From Dimorphilus gyrociliatus (Eukaryota; Annelida; Polychaeta; Dinophilidae), in contig CAJFCJ010000010.1 in the NCBI GenBank assembly GCA_904063045.1, positions 372,001 through 436,000 on the forward strand: 64,000 bases of DNA, written 5' to 3'. Made by a program: the position numbers and the translations under genes. How positions within the stretch are numbered: the stretch's first letter is position 1; the number at the start of each line of letters is the position of its first letter. This document shows positions 1 through 12,068 of the stretch, one piece after another. The notes beneath the pieces were generated by a model, which was not told the origin of the DNA, searched no databases, and saw only the letters and a list, made by a program, of their open reading frames with translations.

Positions 1-1422
<1,422 letters not shown>

Positions 1423-2593
1423 TTCTTTCTAATCAGTCTAGAAGAATCTAAAATCTGTTGGAAAGAAAGAATTGATATAATATATTGAAACTATTAATAA
1501 AATAGAACGTATTATTAAATATTGATGTATTTATATTTATTAATATATATATAATATGTATATACAAGTCTGAAGTAAGAAAATGAAATTTCTCACAGTC
1601 GGTCTGTTCCACTTAGAGAAATAAATTAGGCCAGATTTTTATAGTAAAGGAGTGCAGGCAGAATGAAATATACCTTCACATGTCTATTGTCGTGAAAGAC
1701 CACAACATGTAAATGAGAATATTAACGATACAACTAATACTGTATACTGTACATGAGTGATAGACATAAAGATCTAACAAAAAAAGCTGAAAGCTATCTT
1801 ATTACTCTTTCGATAGTCTCCTTGAATTTGTTCTAGTTTAGCACTAAATTCTATGTCTTAGTTTAAATTCTATTAAATTGCAGTTTGATTGCTCTACAAA
1901 TTCAAATACGTAGGAATATTTATATAATCCAATATTCACTACGTGGGTGTAGTTACAGTACAAGCTTTCTATTCCCTTTGACTGCTTTAACACACTTTTC
2001 GTTGTATTTACATTATATATTGTACGTAATTTTATAAAATGTCGAATGCTTAGATTGATACTTACTTTTAAAATTCCTTTTTGTATAATTTCCTAGATAA
2101 AAACCTATCAGTCAGCGTAAACGCGAAGCCGGGTAGAGAGCTCTATCATACGAAGAGATCACGTGATTATTTGATCGATTTTCCATCACAATATTAAAAG
2201 CAAATATACTGTTAATTCTTGACGCAATTTCCTACGAGTAACGATTAAAAAATTAAACATTTTTTATTGAATGATAACTGTGGTACTGAGCAATTCAAAG
2301 AGAAATTTATTAAATAATTTGAAAAGTTAATCGAACATTTAGGCATAAACGGGTGGACTGAAGATTTTGCCGTTTTTTCGCGCGCTTTCTCTAGCGTTGC
2401 TTTGTTTTTATTTTTCATTTCAGGCAGCTACGTATAAGAGAAATATAATTTCTTTTTAGTAATATTTTGGACAGAAGACGTATGAAACTCTAATACAGAT
2501 TGAAGAAGTTAGACAACACCGCTCAATTTATCCGACTATTTATATATAGCGATATTTCAGCAACATTCATACTCGTAAACAACGCTTATCGAA
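1423..2593. other. Divergent intergenic region between TDH and bestrophin
   Basis: About 1.17 kb between two start codons pointing away from each other. It should hold both promoters and 5' UTRs. It is AT-rich, and I recognise no coding exon, TATA box of confident position or repeat longer than short TA runs. A slightly less AT-rich patch occurs around 2360-2400. Confidence 0.5.
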
Positions 2594-4824
2594 ATGACAG
2601 TAACATATTCGTCAAAAATTTCTTCTGCAGGATTTGCAACAATTTTTAAACTACTATTAAAGTAAACATAGCTTCGGATTGTTTAATATAATTTCTTGGA
2701 TGTTTTATATAAATCCCAAACTAAAATATTTTTTATGACAGATGGAGAGGAAGTGTATACAAACTGTTGTGGAGAGAGTTTGCTGTCTATGCTGCCACGT
2801 ATCTTACTCTAAGTTTATCATATAGGCTTGCCATGAATGATGAGCAGAGAGAGTATGATATGTCTATATATTAAGCCTATATTGTTATTGATAACTTTCT
2901 CATTTTTCTAGGAAATTTGAATTTATATCCCGCTATTGCAATCGTTACACTGACCATATACCTATTGCATTTGTATTGGGATTCTACGTGACATGTGTCT
3001 GCACTAGATGGTGGAATCAATATAATGCCATTCCATGGCCAGATACTTTAGCATTGCTTGTGACATCAGATATTCAAGGTCCTTGCAAAAGGGCAAGACT
3101 GTTCAGAAGAACAATAATGCGATACATTTGTCTATCATTCACCATGACATTAGCATCTATTAGTTCAACTGTAAAGAAACGTTTCCCAACACTAAATCAT
3201 CTAAACATAGCTGGTTAGAAACACAAAGCTTACAAACTAATTGAATTTTATTGATATAAAAAGCAATCTATTGCAGGTTTCTTACAAGGAAGCGAACAAC
3301 AGATTCTAGAGAGATTGAAAACGCCTCATAATAAATACTTTGTTCCTCTTGTTTGGGCAACTTCGTTAGTTAATCAATCAAGAAGAGAAAAATGGGTTAA
3401 AGACGATCATGCTCTAAAAACTTTAATTGACGTGAGTAGATATATTATAAATAAGAAAGTATATATATAATGTCTTTAAAAATTAGGAAATTACCGCCTT
3501 CAGAAGTAAATGTGGCACTTTGTTCAGTTACGATTGGATCAATATCCCTCTTGTTTATACTCAGGTTAGAATGCCAATAATATCAATATTTTAGATACAT
3601 TATTTGATTATTGTTTATTAGGTTGTCACCGTTGCTGTCTATTCTTATTTCATTGCTTGTTTAATGGGACGACAATTCAGTATAAGCCCCTACAACGGAG
3701 AAATAGATGTAAGTCATTTATAGTGCAAAGGATAAAGAAACAATTAATAAGATTATATTTTTTTGTCGATAGGTTGACCCGTACTTTCCTTTCTTTACAT
3801 TTCTTCAATTTTTTTTCTTTATGGGATGGTTAAAAGTTGCTGAAAGTCTGTTAAATCCGTTTGGGGAAGATGACGATGATTTTGATGTAAATTACTTAAT
3901 TGATAGGAATTTACAAGTATCTTATTTAATCGTTGATGATATGCACTCTGATTATCCTGAATTATTGAGGGATAATCATTGGAATGATATCGATTTTCAA
4001 TTGCCTTATACTCAAGCTTCCAAGAATTTCTATAATGAGCCTTTTGTTGGTTCGACTATGGATTTAAAGTGCGTTTCCTTTATAGATTGCTATTTTGGCT
4101 ATATTTAATCTTATTACTATTTTAAAAGTATTTCTGCGATTGGCGCTGAGCTTACTTTGCCAAATGAAGAAGCACCTGTCATTCATGCTAAAGATGTTCG
4201 TGTTTGTATTAATTCGACAGTGTGCCATCTGGCGTACAAATTTGACAATATATCTGAATTTAATATTTTTTCTATTAACTTATAGCAACCGGATACTCTG
4301 GAAAATGGGGATATTGATAAGAAACTTAAATCCGTTAAGAATCTTCCAATGTTTAGCCGGAAAGTATCGAGAAAATTTCACAAAGCTAGAAACAACGGTT
4401 AGTCTACCATTCCTAAAATATTATTATTGAATGATTCCCCATTAAATTTAATTCTTTCTAAATATTAACAGTTCCTGGAACGGTTTTTATGGCTACGAAT
4501 GCTTCTATGAGCAATGATTCTTCCAATGCACCTAATGACACTTCGATCTTGAGACGTCTCTTTCGTAATTTAAAGAAACGAAAGACAAGGACAAAAACGG
4601 AAGAAAATGGTAATGGTCAAAAAAGAAATTCCCAGCCGAAAGAAGAGACTTTCAATCTTGGAGACATCCCCTTAATAGATGACAGTTGCGTTAATGATTC
4701 CCCTGTAAAGAATGAGGCCAAAGAAGAAGAACCAGACGTAAAAGTGAAGTTGGACAATGACGAAGAGGAGGCGATGGAAAGTAAATTTTTGATGGATACA
4801 GGAATTGCTCACGAAATTGTTTAA
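2594..4824 (+). CDS. Bestrophin, calcium-activated anion channel
   Basis: Pentameric Ca2+-activated chloride/bicarbonate channel of the plasma membrane. Ten exons: 2594-2661, 2742-2852, 2912-3213, 3277-3431, 3487-3564, 3622-3708, 3773-4068, about 4129-4195, 4286-4397, 4472-4824, giving about 542 residues. Family hallmarks in order: N-terminal [70 protein letters not shown], and the Ca2+-clasp acidic run [10 protein letters not shown] followed by DRNLQVS. After about residue 365 the sequence leaves the conserved core for a charged, Lys- and Glu-rich cytosolic tail, as in other bestrophins. Exon 8 is the weak point: its 5' site and reading frame are clear, but its donor (4196 used here; alternatives at 4202 and nearby) is not a strong consensus. 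The vertebrate paralogue (BEST1-4) cannot be assigned. Confidence 0.93.
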
Positions 4825-6640
4825 GTTGTTGTTATTTTGTAGTATACAGTATGATATATAACTTTTATTGATGGAAAACAGTATAAAGTCTATTTTTTAT
4901 AAAGCATCTTCTTGTTTGGGACTTGATTAGCTATTTTATTCTATTTTTAGGTTGTTAGTATTAAAAAAAACCTTTTATTTGTTTCTACTTAACGGGTACC
5001 AAAAATGGTATTATATATACTGTGTATTCGCGTTCAAATATTGTTTATGCAGTAGTTTGCATCTTTTTTTTAAATAATAAACCATATATAGTGGAATATA
5101 AGGCCTCTATAAAATTTGAATTGTCGATCCAGTTATCCTAACAGTTGTATCCTTTCAATCGACCTTTTTTTCAAGTATTTTTAGACAAATGTACTGCACT
5201 CGATTATCTTTCCATTGAAAGCTAATTATAAAACAAGGTGATTTTAGGCCTACATGTGACATGTTCAAAGAGTTACTCAAGCCTTTATCTACATTAAAAG
5301 AGTTAATATTCACGCCTCTAGAGACTTTGAAAAGAGGTAGTTGTTAGCAGAGGAAAAGGAGAAGAGAAGGAAAATGAGAGAGGATGGAAAAATTAATTAA
5401 AAAAAACTGCACTGTTATACAGTAAAGCATGATATGTAAGTGTCGCAATAGTATAAGTTATAGAGGAGAGCGAAAAGAAGAAGAAGAAGAAGAAGAAAAA
5501 AAGAAGCTTTTCATCTATTAGAACATTATTATTGTTAATAAACAAAAATTATACTAATGGCTAGAGCGCACAACAAAATTTTCCAAGTTAAAATTCTAAT
5601 AATTACATATAATGTTGTTATTAATTTACATATTGCATCAGTATAATACTTTTAATTAAGTTAAACATTTAACAAGACAATAACACGTCGTTTGCCTGTT
5701 TTTTTTATTCACTTCTTGTATCATTTCTCATTAGGATAAATAAGTGTAGTTAGATTATGAAGTGCATGCCGTAAATGATTAATGAATATTAACTTTCTTT
5801 TGTCTAAACTTTGTCATTCTTTCACCTGAGAACATTTTGTCATATACATTCTTTCTCTCTCTTTCTTCTCTATCTGTGATAATATTCTCATTAACTTTAT
5901 TCTTTAGAACACTACTCTATCTACTTGATTAATTCCTTTTACTATATAAAAAGTTTTTACAACCACTGCAATAACCATTTCTGCAAACTACTTATATACT
6001 GTAGTCATGCAGTACTCCCGAATAAGACTCTTTCAAATACATTTAAAGGTGTGTTTTTTTTAAAGGAAAATATTTATATATTGTATTAAAAGAGCCATCA
6101 GACACTTTATTCTCTCACCATATATTGCTAATAAGAACGTTTATCAGGTCTAATTAGTTAATTTACTGTGTACTGTATAGTATATCCAATGCCCATTAGG
6201 TGGAAATAATTTGCTCTGAATGAATTATATCCAGGTTATTATGAAATAAGATAGATTTTACAAGGGGAATATAGTAATAAGGAAAATATGCTAGAGTAAG
6301 ATAATATGCAAAATATGCTTTATAATTTATAACAAGCAGTCAGGAAGGAAGATACGAAGGAGAAGAGGAAAAAGATATATATACGTTATATATTTGAAAT
6401 CAAATATAGAACTAATTAGAGATTTTATGTCAGTCTTTTAACGATCCAGAACATCTATTAGTCGGATAGACTGAAAGATGGGAAGAAAAATATTTTAAAA
6501 GTATGAATAAGTTATATAATAAAACTTTCAAATACAAACAAACAAACAAACAAACAAACAATACTTTAAAGTTACTAATGAATTTCGAGTTATATTTTAA
6601 CTAAATACGAAGATTGATAATAGGCACCTTTTTGTGATAA
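4825..6640. other. Bestrophin 3' flank / tetraspanin 5' flank
   Basis: About 1.8 kb without a recognisable exon. It should contain the bestrophin 3' UTR and the tetraspanin promoter. Low-complexity DNA includes a (GAA)n run near 5476-5499 and an (ACAA)n run at about 6535-6561, just 80 bp before the tetraspanin start. Confidence 0.6.
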
Positions 6641-7858
6641 ATGGATGAGGAAGATATTCCATTCGACCAAATTGATTGGTTTACTCGTTTGATAACCGAA
6701 AGAACGCGGTTGAAACTCTGTCGATATAGCTTAATAGTGGCTCACTTGCTACTTCAATTGTCTATTTTACAGACGATGCTCTCTAGCTATGTACTTCTAT
6801 CTAGCTCAAAATTTGATAGGTTATTAACCCCATTAGATTATTATACTCCTCTATTGGTCGTTATAAGTGGTTTATGGTCTGTTGTTGTTAATTTAATGAA
6901 TTTTTCTCAATCGTTAGCATGTACTAATCCTGAAAGTAGACCAAAACTAGTTAGAATTATGAAACATCATAACGTAGTATCCCTATTAGCTTGCAGTTTT
7001 CATGGATTATTATTTGCTCTGGTTACAAGTCAAATAGGTATAAATGTCAGAGTTGATAATTTTGGTAGAAAACTCGACGATGCTCTTCAAAGTTATAAAA
7101 GTGATCGAAGGACAAAAGAGCAATTCGATGAATTGCAACAATTATACAAATGTTGCGGTTCGAGAACTTATAAAGATTGGTTTATTAAACAATGGATAAA
7201 TCCAAAATATTACAATAGGGATAAAGGGGATAATAGAGAATTTATTAAAGGAGGTCAATACCTTCCACCTTACGTTCCGTTTAGTTGCTGTGATCCTAAA
7301 GTAATGAGACCTTGTATAAGGGAAAATGTAGAATCTAATCATACTAATTATAAACATACTACGCATTTAACTATTTACGACGCCGGATGTTCGCAAATAT
7401 TTAAGAATTCCTATTTGGCTCAATTATCTATTGTAGGTATCCTACTATTCTTTAATCTTGTTGGAGAGTTTATCTTAGCGATAGCATCTCGCTATTTAAG
7501 TTTATCAATTGTACAAAAATCAGACGCTTCAGATACTAGTTCAGTTGTCTGTAATTTCTTTTTTGTCATTGAATCAACGTCTGCGATGAGAAGGCGTCAA
7601 ATAAACGCAAAAGAAATGTATAAAAAGAAACTTCATTTAGAGTCTTCGCAAGTAAAAAAAGCCCAAGGTCAACTTTTCACCCAAATATTTACGGATCTTA
7701 AAAAGTCTAACAAGGATACTCCCAAAAGAAATAAGCGGAATATAAGTAAAAGGAAAAAATTGTTAAAAGGAGATTTTCCTTTACGCGTCTCCTCCCTTTT
7801 TAAAGAGAGATCAAGGCCAAATATTGAAGAATTGTATACTTTGCTACAAGACAAATAA
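6641..7858 (+). CDS. Peripherin/ROM1-type tetraspanin, intronless
   Basis: Four-pass membrane protein of 405 residues in a single exon. An in-frame TGA-TAA lies just before the ATG, so the start is secure. Hydrophobic segments lie at about residues 25-53, 70-90, 111-134 and 261-286. The large extracellular loop between TM3 and TM4 has CCG at 171-173, then DWFIKQWI, VPFSCCDP at 212-219, Cys225 and Cys250. The spacing CCG...DWF..QWI...PFSCC.P...PC matches the photoreceptor disc-rim proteins peripherin-2 and ROM1 rather than ordinary tetraspanins. The roughly 120-residue C-terminal tail (287-405) is Lys/Arg-rich and has no vertebrate counterpart that I recognise. The family links such proteins to curved membrane rims; expression in photoreceptor or ciliary membranes here is inference. 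Lack of introns in an intron-rich neighbourhood could mean retroposition or intron loss. Confidence 0.85.
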   Translation: MDEEDIPFDQIDWFTRLITERTRLKLCRYSLIVAHLLLQLSILQTMLSSYVLLSSSKFDRLLTPLDYYTPLLVVISGLWSVVVNLMNFSQSLACTNPESRPKLVRIMKHHNVVSLLACSFHGLLFALVTSQIGINVRVDNFGRKLDDALQSYKSDRRTKEQFDELQQLYKCCGSRTYKDWFIKQWINPKYYNRDKGDNREFIKGGQYLPPYVPFSCCDPKVMRPCIRENVESNHTNYKHTTHLTIYDAGCSQIFKNSYLAQLSIVGILLFFNLVGEFILAIASRYLSLSIVQKSDASDTSSVVCNFFFVIESTSAMRRRQINAKEMYKKKLHLESSQVKKAQGQLFTQIFTDLKKSNKDTPKRNKRNISKRKKLLKGDFPLRVSSLFKERSRPNIEELYTLLQDK

Positions 7859-7904
7859 GACTAATTAATTAGAAGCTTATTGTTTTTTGTACATTATGTT
7901 ACAT

Positions 7905-8561
7905 TTAAAGTTCTGTCTCTTTCATTGAAGATTCTAACAATTGACGTCTATTGAAAAATTCCTCGTTCAGTATATAAGGCATATAATTTAGACGTTTAAA
8001 ACGATTATGTAACTTTTCAAAAAGTATTGAGTAGTATTTGTCAATTTCATCTTCTTCTTGTTGATAGAATTTTAGCTCGTGAGCGAATGAATGGATATTT
8101 GTCTCACATCGATTTAATCTCTCTTCTAATGTTGAAAATTCTCTCCGGATACTCTGTAAATCTTCAGCAGAGTTCTTTAATTCCCTTTCTAGGTAGGATG
8201 ACTGATCAAAAACCTTTCCTAAGCTTCTGAAAAATTCGTATGATCTACCATCCAATAATTCTCCTATTAATCTTTCAGATACTTTACTGTTCGATATATA
8301 ATTGTTTAGATTAGTGGTAACGTCCAAAATCCACTTTCTCTTTAGTCTTTCCAATAGCGAAGAAGGTGGCGTCTTAAAATCATTTTGTTCAATTAACTTG
8401 ACTCCCTTTACTAAAGGATCGCAGAGGGCGAGACAGAATGCATCAGATACTCTATTCTCTATACCATGTCCATTGTCTGTTAGATCCGAAGGGAGATGAT
8501 TTATTTTCACCGTACCCTCTTTCTTCTCTTTTATAGTTGTCTCTGAAGCATTACGAATCAT
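7905..8561 (-). CDS. Unknown 218-residue coiled-coil protein
   Basis: Open frame with a real ATG at 8559-8561 and no introns, convergent with the tetraspanin gene (46 bp between stop codons). The protein is charged. Residues about 1-40 are polar and probably disordered. A middle helical segment (about 60-115) includes LLERLKRKW and ELLDGRSYEFFRSLGKVF. A clear heptad-like coiled coil rich in Glu, Leu and Arg runs from about 120 to 175. No signal peptide or membrane segment. The composition resembles small kinetochore or BLOC-type coiled-coil subunits, but I cannot assign a family. Its length and biased codon content make it more likely a gene than a chance frame. An upstream exon is possible: a 74-codon frame at 8657-8881 could splice to an acceptor near 8575 (CTCAG), but the donor is poor. 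Confidence 0.6.
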   Translation of the reverse strand: MIRNASETTIKEKKEGTVKINHLPSDLTDNGHGIENRVSDAFCLALCDPLVKGVKLIEQNDFKTPPSSLLERLKRKWILDVTTNLNNYISNSKVSERLIGELLDGRSYEFFRSLGKVFDQSSYLERELKNSAEDLQSIRREFSTLEERLNRCETNIHSFAHELKFYQQEEDEIDKYYSILFEKLHNRFKRLNYMPYILNEEFFNRRQLLESSMKETEL

Positions 8562-8656
8562 ACCAAAACTATTCCTGAGTAATTTCCACTAGTATAGTGT
8601 TTTTTGTAAACATTTAATGACGTTCTTTTTAAATGCAATACTCGTTTAATAATCTA

Positions 8657-8881
8657 TTAAACAGGACAATTGAGACTGAAAATTAAATTTAAATAATAAA
8701 GAATATAAATCAAGTTAAATAAGGAGAGAAAGGGAACGCAACCTACTGACGATATGCTTTTAGCAGTGCGAAGAAGCCATAATTGAAGTCGAATGGCGTC
8801 AGCGTTCATTTTGAAGATACTAGCCTTAAAAAGTTTTCTCTTAGAAGAGCTTAATATTTTCTTTTCTGTCATTTTTATCAT
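8657..8881 (-). CDS. Possible upstream exon or small ORF, unproven
   Basis: A 74-codon frame with an ATG at 8881. Its first two thirds are Lys-rich and helical (KKILSSSKRKLFKASIFKMN), while the end is hydrophobic and looks like AT-rich read-through. It might be a first exon of the 218-residue gene at 7905-8561, using a donor around 8750-8756, but neither candidate donor (GTCAGT or GTAGGT) gives a fully convincing phase match. It is equally compatible with chance. Confidence 0.2.
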   Translation of the reverse strand: MIKMTEKKILSSSKRKLFKASIFKMNADAIRLQLWLLRTAKSISSVGCVPFLSLFNLIYILYYLNLIFSLNCPV

Positions 8882-10141
8882 TGTACGAGTTAACTATACG
8901 TTTATTATATAGTCCATTTATTAAAATTTGACATTCAATTTTCAATGTAAATTATATAATCTGTATTATCATACAGAACGAGTTAATTATCACTCTGCTA
9001 TCAGATTGACAAAGTGACAAAAGGGTAAAAAATATCCAATTAACGTTGATTATAACGTAAAAAAAAGACAAAAAAAGAACGATTATAATATATAATCAGA
9101 GAAAAGACTTTTCTTCAGAGAAACTTCTCCTATCTAGTAAAAACATAACTATAATCGTTTTCTCTTTTAACAAATATGAAAGTTTAAAAGGGTATATGAG
9201 TACATAGTGATATAGAGAGATAGATAGATTATAGATAGATAGTTGGGTAGATAGATAAATAGATAAATAGACATACAGATAGGTGAAAGTAGAGTGAAAA
9301 TGAAAAGATGTGCATGTATTTGGGTAAATACACAGTACACTTTTCCATTACAGAAATACTCTTTTAAACAAGAGAATATCTTTCCACTAAGGATTAAAAA
9401 CAAACAGAAAACAAACTAAAAAAAGAACGATAAACGAAAAATAGGATAATGTTATAGATATACGAAAAGAGATAAAGAAACATGATAGATTATTAGAGAA
9501 TTTGAATGTTGTGTAGCAGATGTTAAAATCTTTGTATATTTAAAAATTTTCCTTCTCTAAAATATTAAATTTTAGTACTTGGAGCATATTGAAAAATTTA
9601 TTAGTAAAGAAAAAGCCACTAGAAACTACATTAAACGATTTTTTTTCAAAATAGATTTCTTTTTATGTACAAATTTTCTCTTGTTTTACTTTTTTTGTCT
9701 TTTTTTTTAATTTCTGCAGAAAAAAATATGACATGATACTGAGAAAACCGTTTCCTTTTCTTGTCTCTTTCTTCCTATTCTTTAAGGAACATTAAGAAAA
9801 AAAAATAATAATACTACCGTGTGACAATAGTAGAAAAAAAAAGAAAGAAACTATATAGAAAACCTATGAGGACAAAAAACAAAATTCTACATGACTAGAA
9901 CCGATAGAACCGAAACGGATAAACGAAGACATAATAAAAAAAACGAAGGAGAGGAGAGGAAGAACAGAAAATATGAACGAAAAGAATTTTTACATTGCTA
10001 AAGGAACGTGTCTTTATATATAATTTTCAATGCTGCAGGATAGAAAAAAGAAAACATCATAACTGAGCATATAGTCGAACAATTTTCTGAAAATCCTGAA
10101 GAAAAAATTGTCGAGAAAAAACATTTACGTCCCATCCTTCT
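8882..10141. other. CAMTA 3' flank with GATA-type microsatellite
   Basis: About 1.26 kb downstream of the CAMTA stop (10142), expected to hold its 3' UTR. It contains an imperfect (GATA)n array at about 9208-9275 and long A-rich stretches. I see no coding exon. Confidence 0.5.
9208..9275. repeat. Imperfect (GATA)n microsatellite
   Basis: Repeated GATA/GATAAATA units over about 70 bp in the 3' flank of the CAMTA gene. The small open frame crossing it on the minus strand is a product of the repeat. Confidence 0.85.
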
Positions 10142-12014
10142 TTATTCCGTTTTTTTGATTTCCTTTTGTTCAGAAGTAGGGCGCTGAACGATGAGAGGCA
10201 ATGTTCCGTCGGCATTGAGTGTGCTATACCAAAATATAAGAAATATATAAATTTACGTCCAAAAAAAAGTAAAAAAGTAGACATTTTCCTAGAAATAAAA
10301 TCTTTCGCAATATCGAAATATAATAAGTAAAATGAAAGAGAAAGAAGTGATTAATTCAATTTTTATATTTTTTGAGTCTATTTTAAAGTCTTAAAGCTAA
10401 TTATATAACTAAAAAAAAAACAAACAAAAACCCATTTAGAGGACAGGAATTTCAACATTTATAATAAACTATCAAGTCAAAGGTTATGCACGAATAATTC
10501 TTGTTCAATTCCCGCATTGAATAGTGATATTATAATACGAAGACAAAAAAGGAAAAAATAAAAACAAGATATTATTGTGATAATCCTTAGACGTGCAAAT
10601 AGAACCTAGCCAAGTAGAACCTTAAGCACAACGAGAAAAAAGAGAAAATTTCAATAGAATATAATTAACAAAAAATATGAGAGGAATATAGAATTATACA
10701 AGTGCAGCTCCAAAGTGTTTAGTAGAGAAAAAGTTGAAAAAAATACTTTAATTGTTTTAGAGAGAAAAGTTAAATTTTTATTGTATCTTTTCTTTTTTAT
10801 ATAATACTGTTAATCATGAAAATCGATTTTAGAGAGAATATGTGATATTTAAAGAAATCTATATAAAATCTACTTTTATAATCTTGTATGTTAAATTGTG
10901 TTCTCTCTTTTTTAGAAAATCTCACACTTTCCCGACTTACATTTTCTTCAAATTCATCGACTGCCATGAAATCTGCACTGAGAGATTGAAAGTAAAAAAT
11001 AAAAGGTGGGAAAAAAATATGCGACTTAAACTTTCAAACTTTTTTCTAATGTTTTCTCTTTTGACCCCAAAATATATGTCTTTTTTTTAAATAAAAATAA
11101 TAATAATAATAATAAATACTGTGATTCAAAAGAAAAAAGACAATAATAATAATAATAATAATAACAACAAACAATAAAAACTATCCAAATTTGGTTTCGC
11201 ATACGCTTTTCTGTTTGTTTTCTTTAAGTTTTAATTAAAAAAGTTGTAATAAAAACCAAAGAGAAATAAAAAAATACATGACAACGTGAAAGACAAAAAA
11301 AAATGTCCTCTTTTCATATGGTCTATAAACATAAAATACAAAAAAAGATGTATACTGGGTTTACTACGACTTCACTTACCCGTACAACCTCAAACATTTC
11401 CATCATATGGCCGCTAATTAACGGTTTTATTAGTAGATTTAACATAAAATTTTAAAAATTCTTAAAAAATAATAATAGATATTTCTTTTTACTTTTTCTA
11501 TCTATAGTTTCTTTAAATAAGAATTATTAAAGCAACAAATGGAGATAAATAAAGAATATCTTGTTTAAAGACTTAGTATAATTAGCCTAAGGTAGTTGCA
11601 GAGTGAACCTGGTTTTACTGACTGAAGTGAGATTTCTATTATAAAAATATTTTTTTCGTTTATGTTAAATTTATCACAGAGATGTGTCAAATTGACTTAA
11701 TAGACATGTAGAGGTTTGTAATAGTTTTGATCATTAATGCAACTTCATCTTATATGTTATAATAATATAATACTAACCTGTCAAGTACGCCTTTTGTTCG
11801 TTTTTGAATTTCCTGCATTTGTTTCTTTCTCTGATAGTGACTCCTAAAATGGGATAGAGATTACATTAAGTATGGCTTTACAAGGACATAAGAAGAAGAG
11901 AATGACGTACTTGTAATATTATATAAATAAATGAAAATGACTAGAAAAAGTATAAATAAATGCATAGTGTATATCACTATATAAATTTATATATATATAT
12001 ATACATATAAACTT

Positions 12015-12068
<54 letters not shown>

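Noticed and set aside
4095-4430. 111-codon frame starting [11 protein letters not shown] in the bestrophin gene
   Set aside because: It crosses introns in the wrong frame; the phase-consistent bestrophin exons explain the region.
7142-7366. Minus-strand open frame inside the peripherin-like gene
   Set aside because: Shadow of the well-supported plus-strand coding sequence.
9780-9980. A-rich region considered as a possible retroposon poly-A tail
   Set aside because: A-richness is diffuse, with no target-site duplication or reverse-transcriptase remnant nearby.
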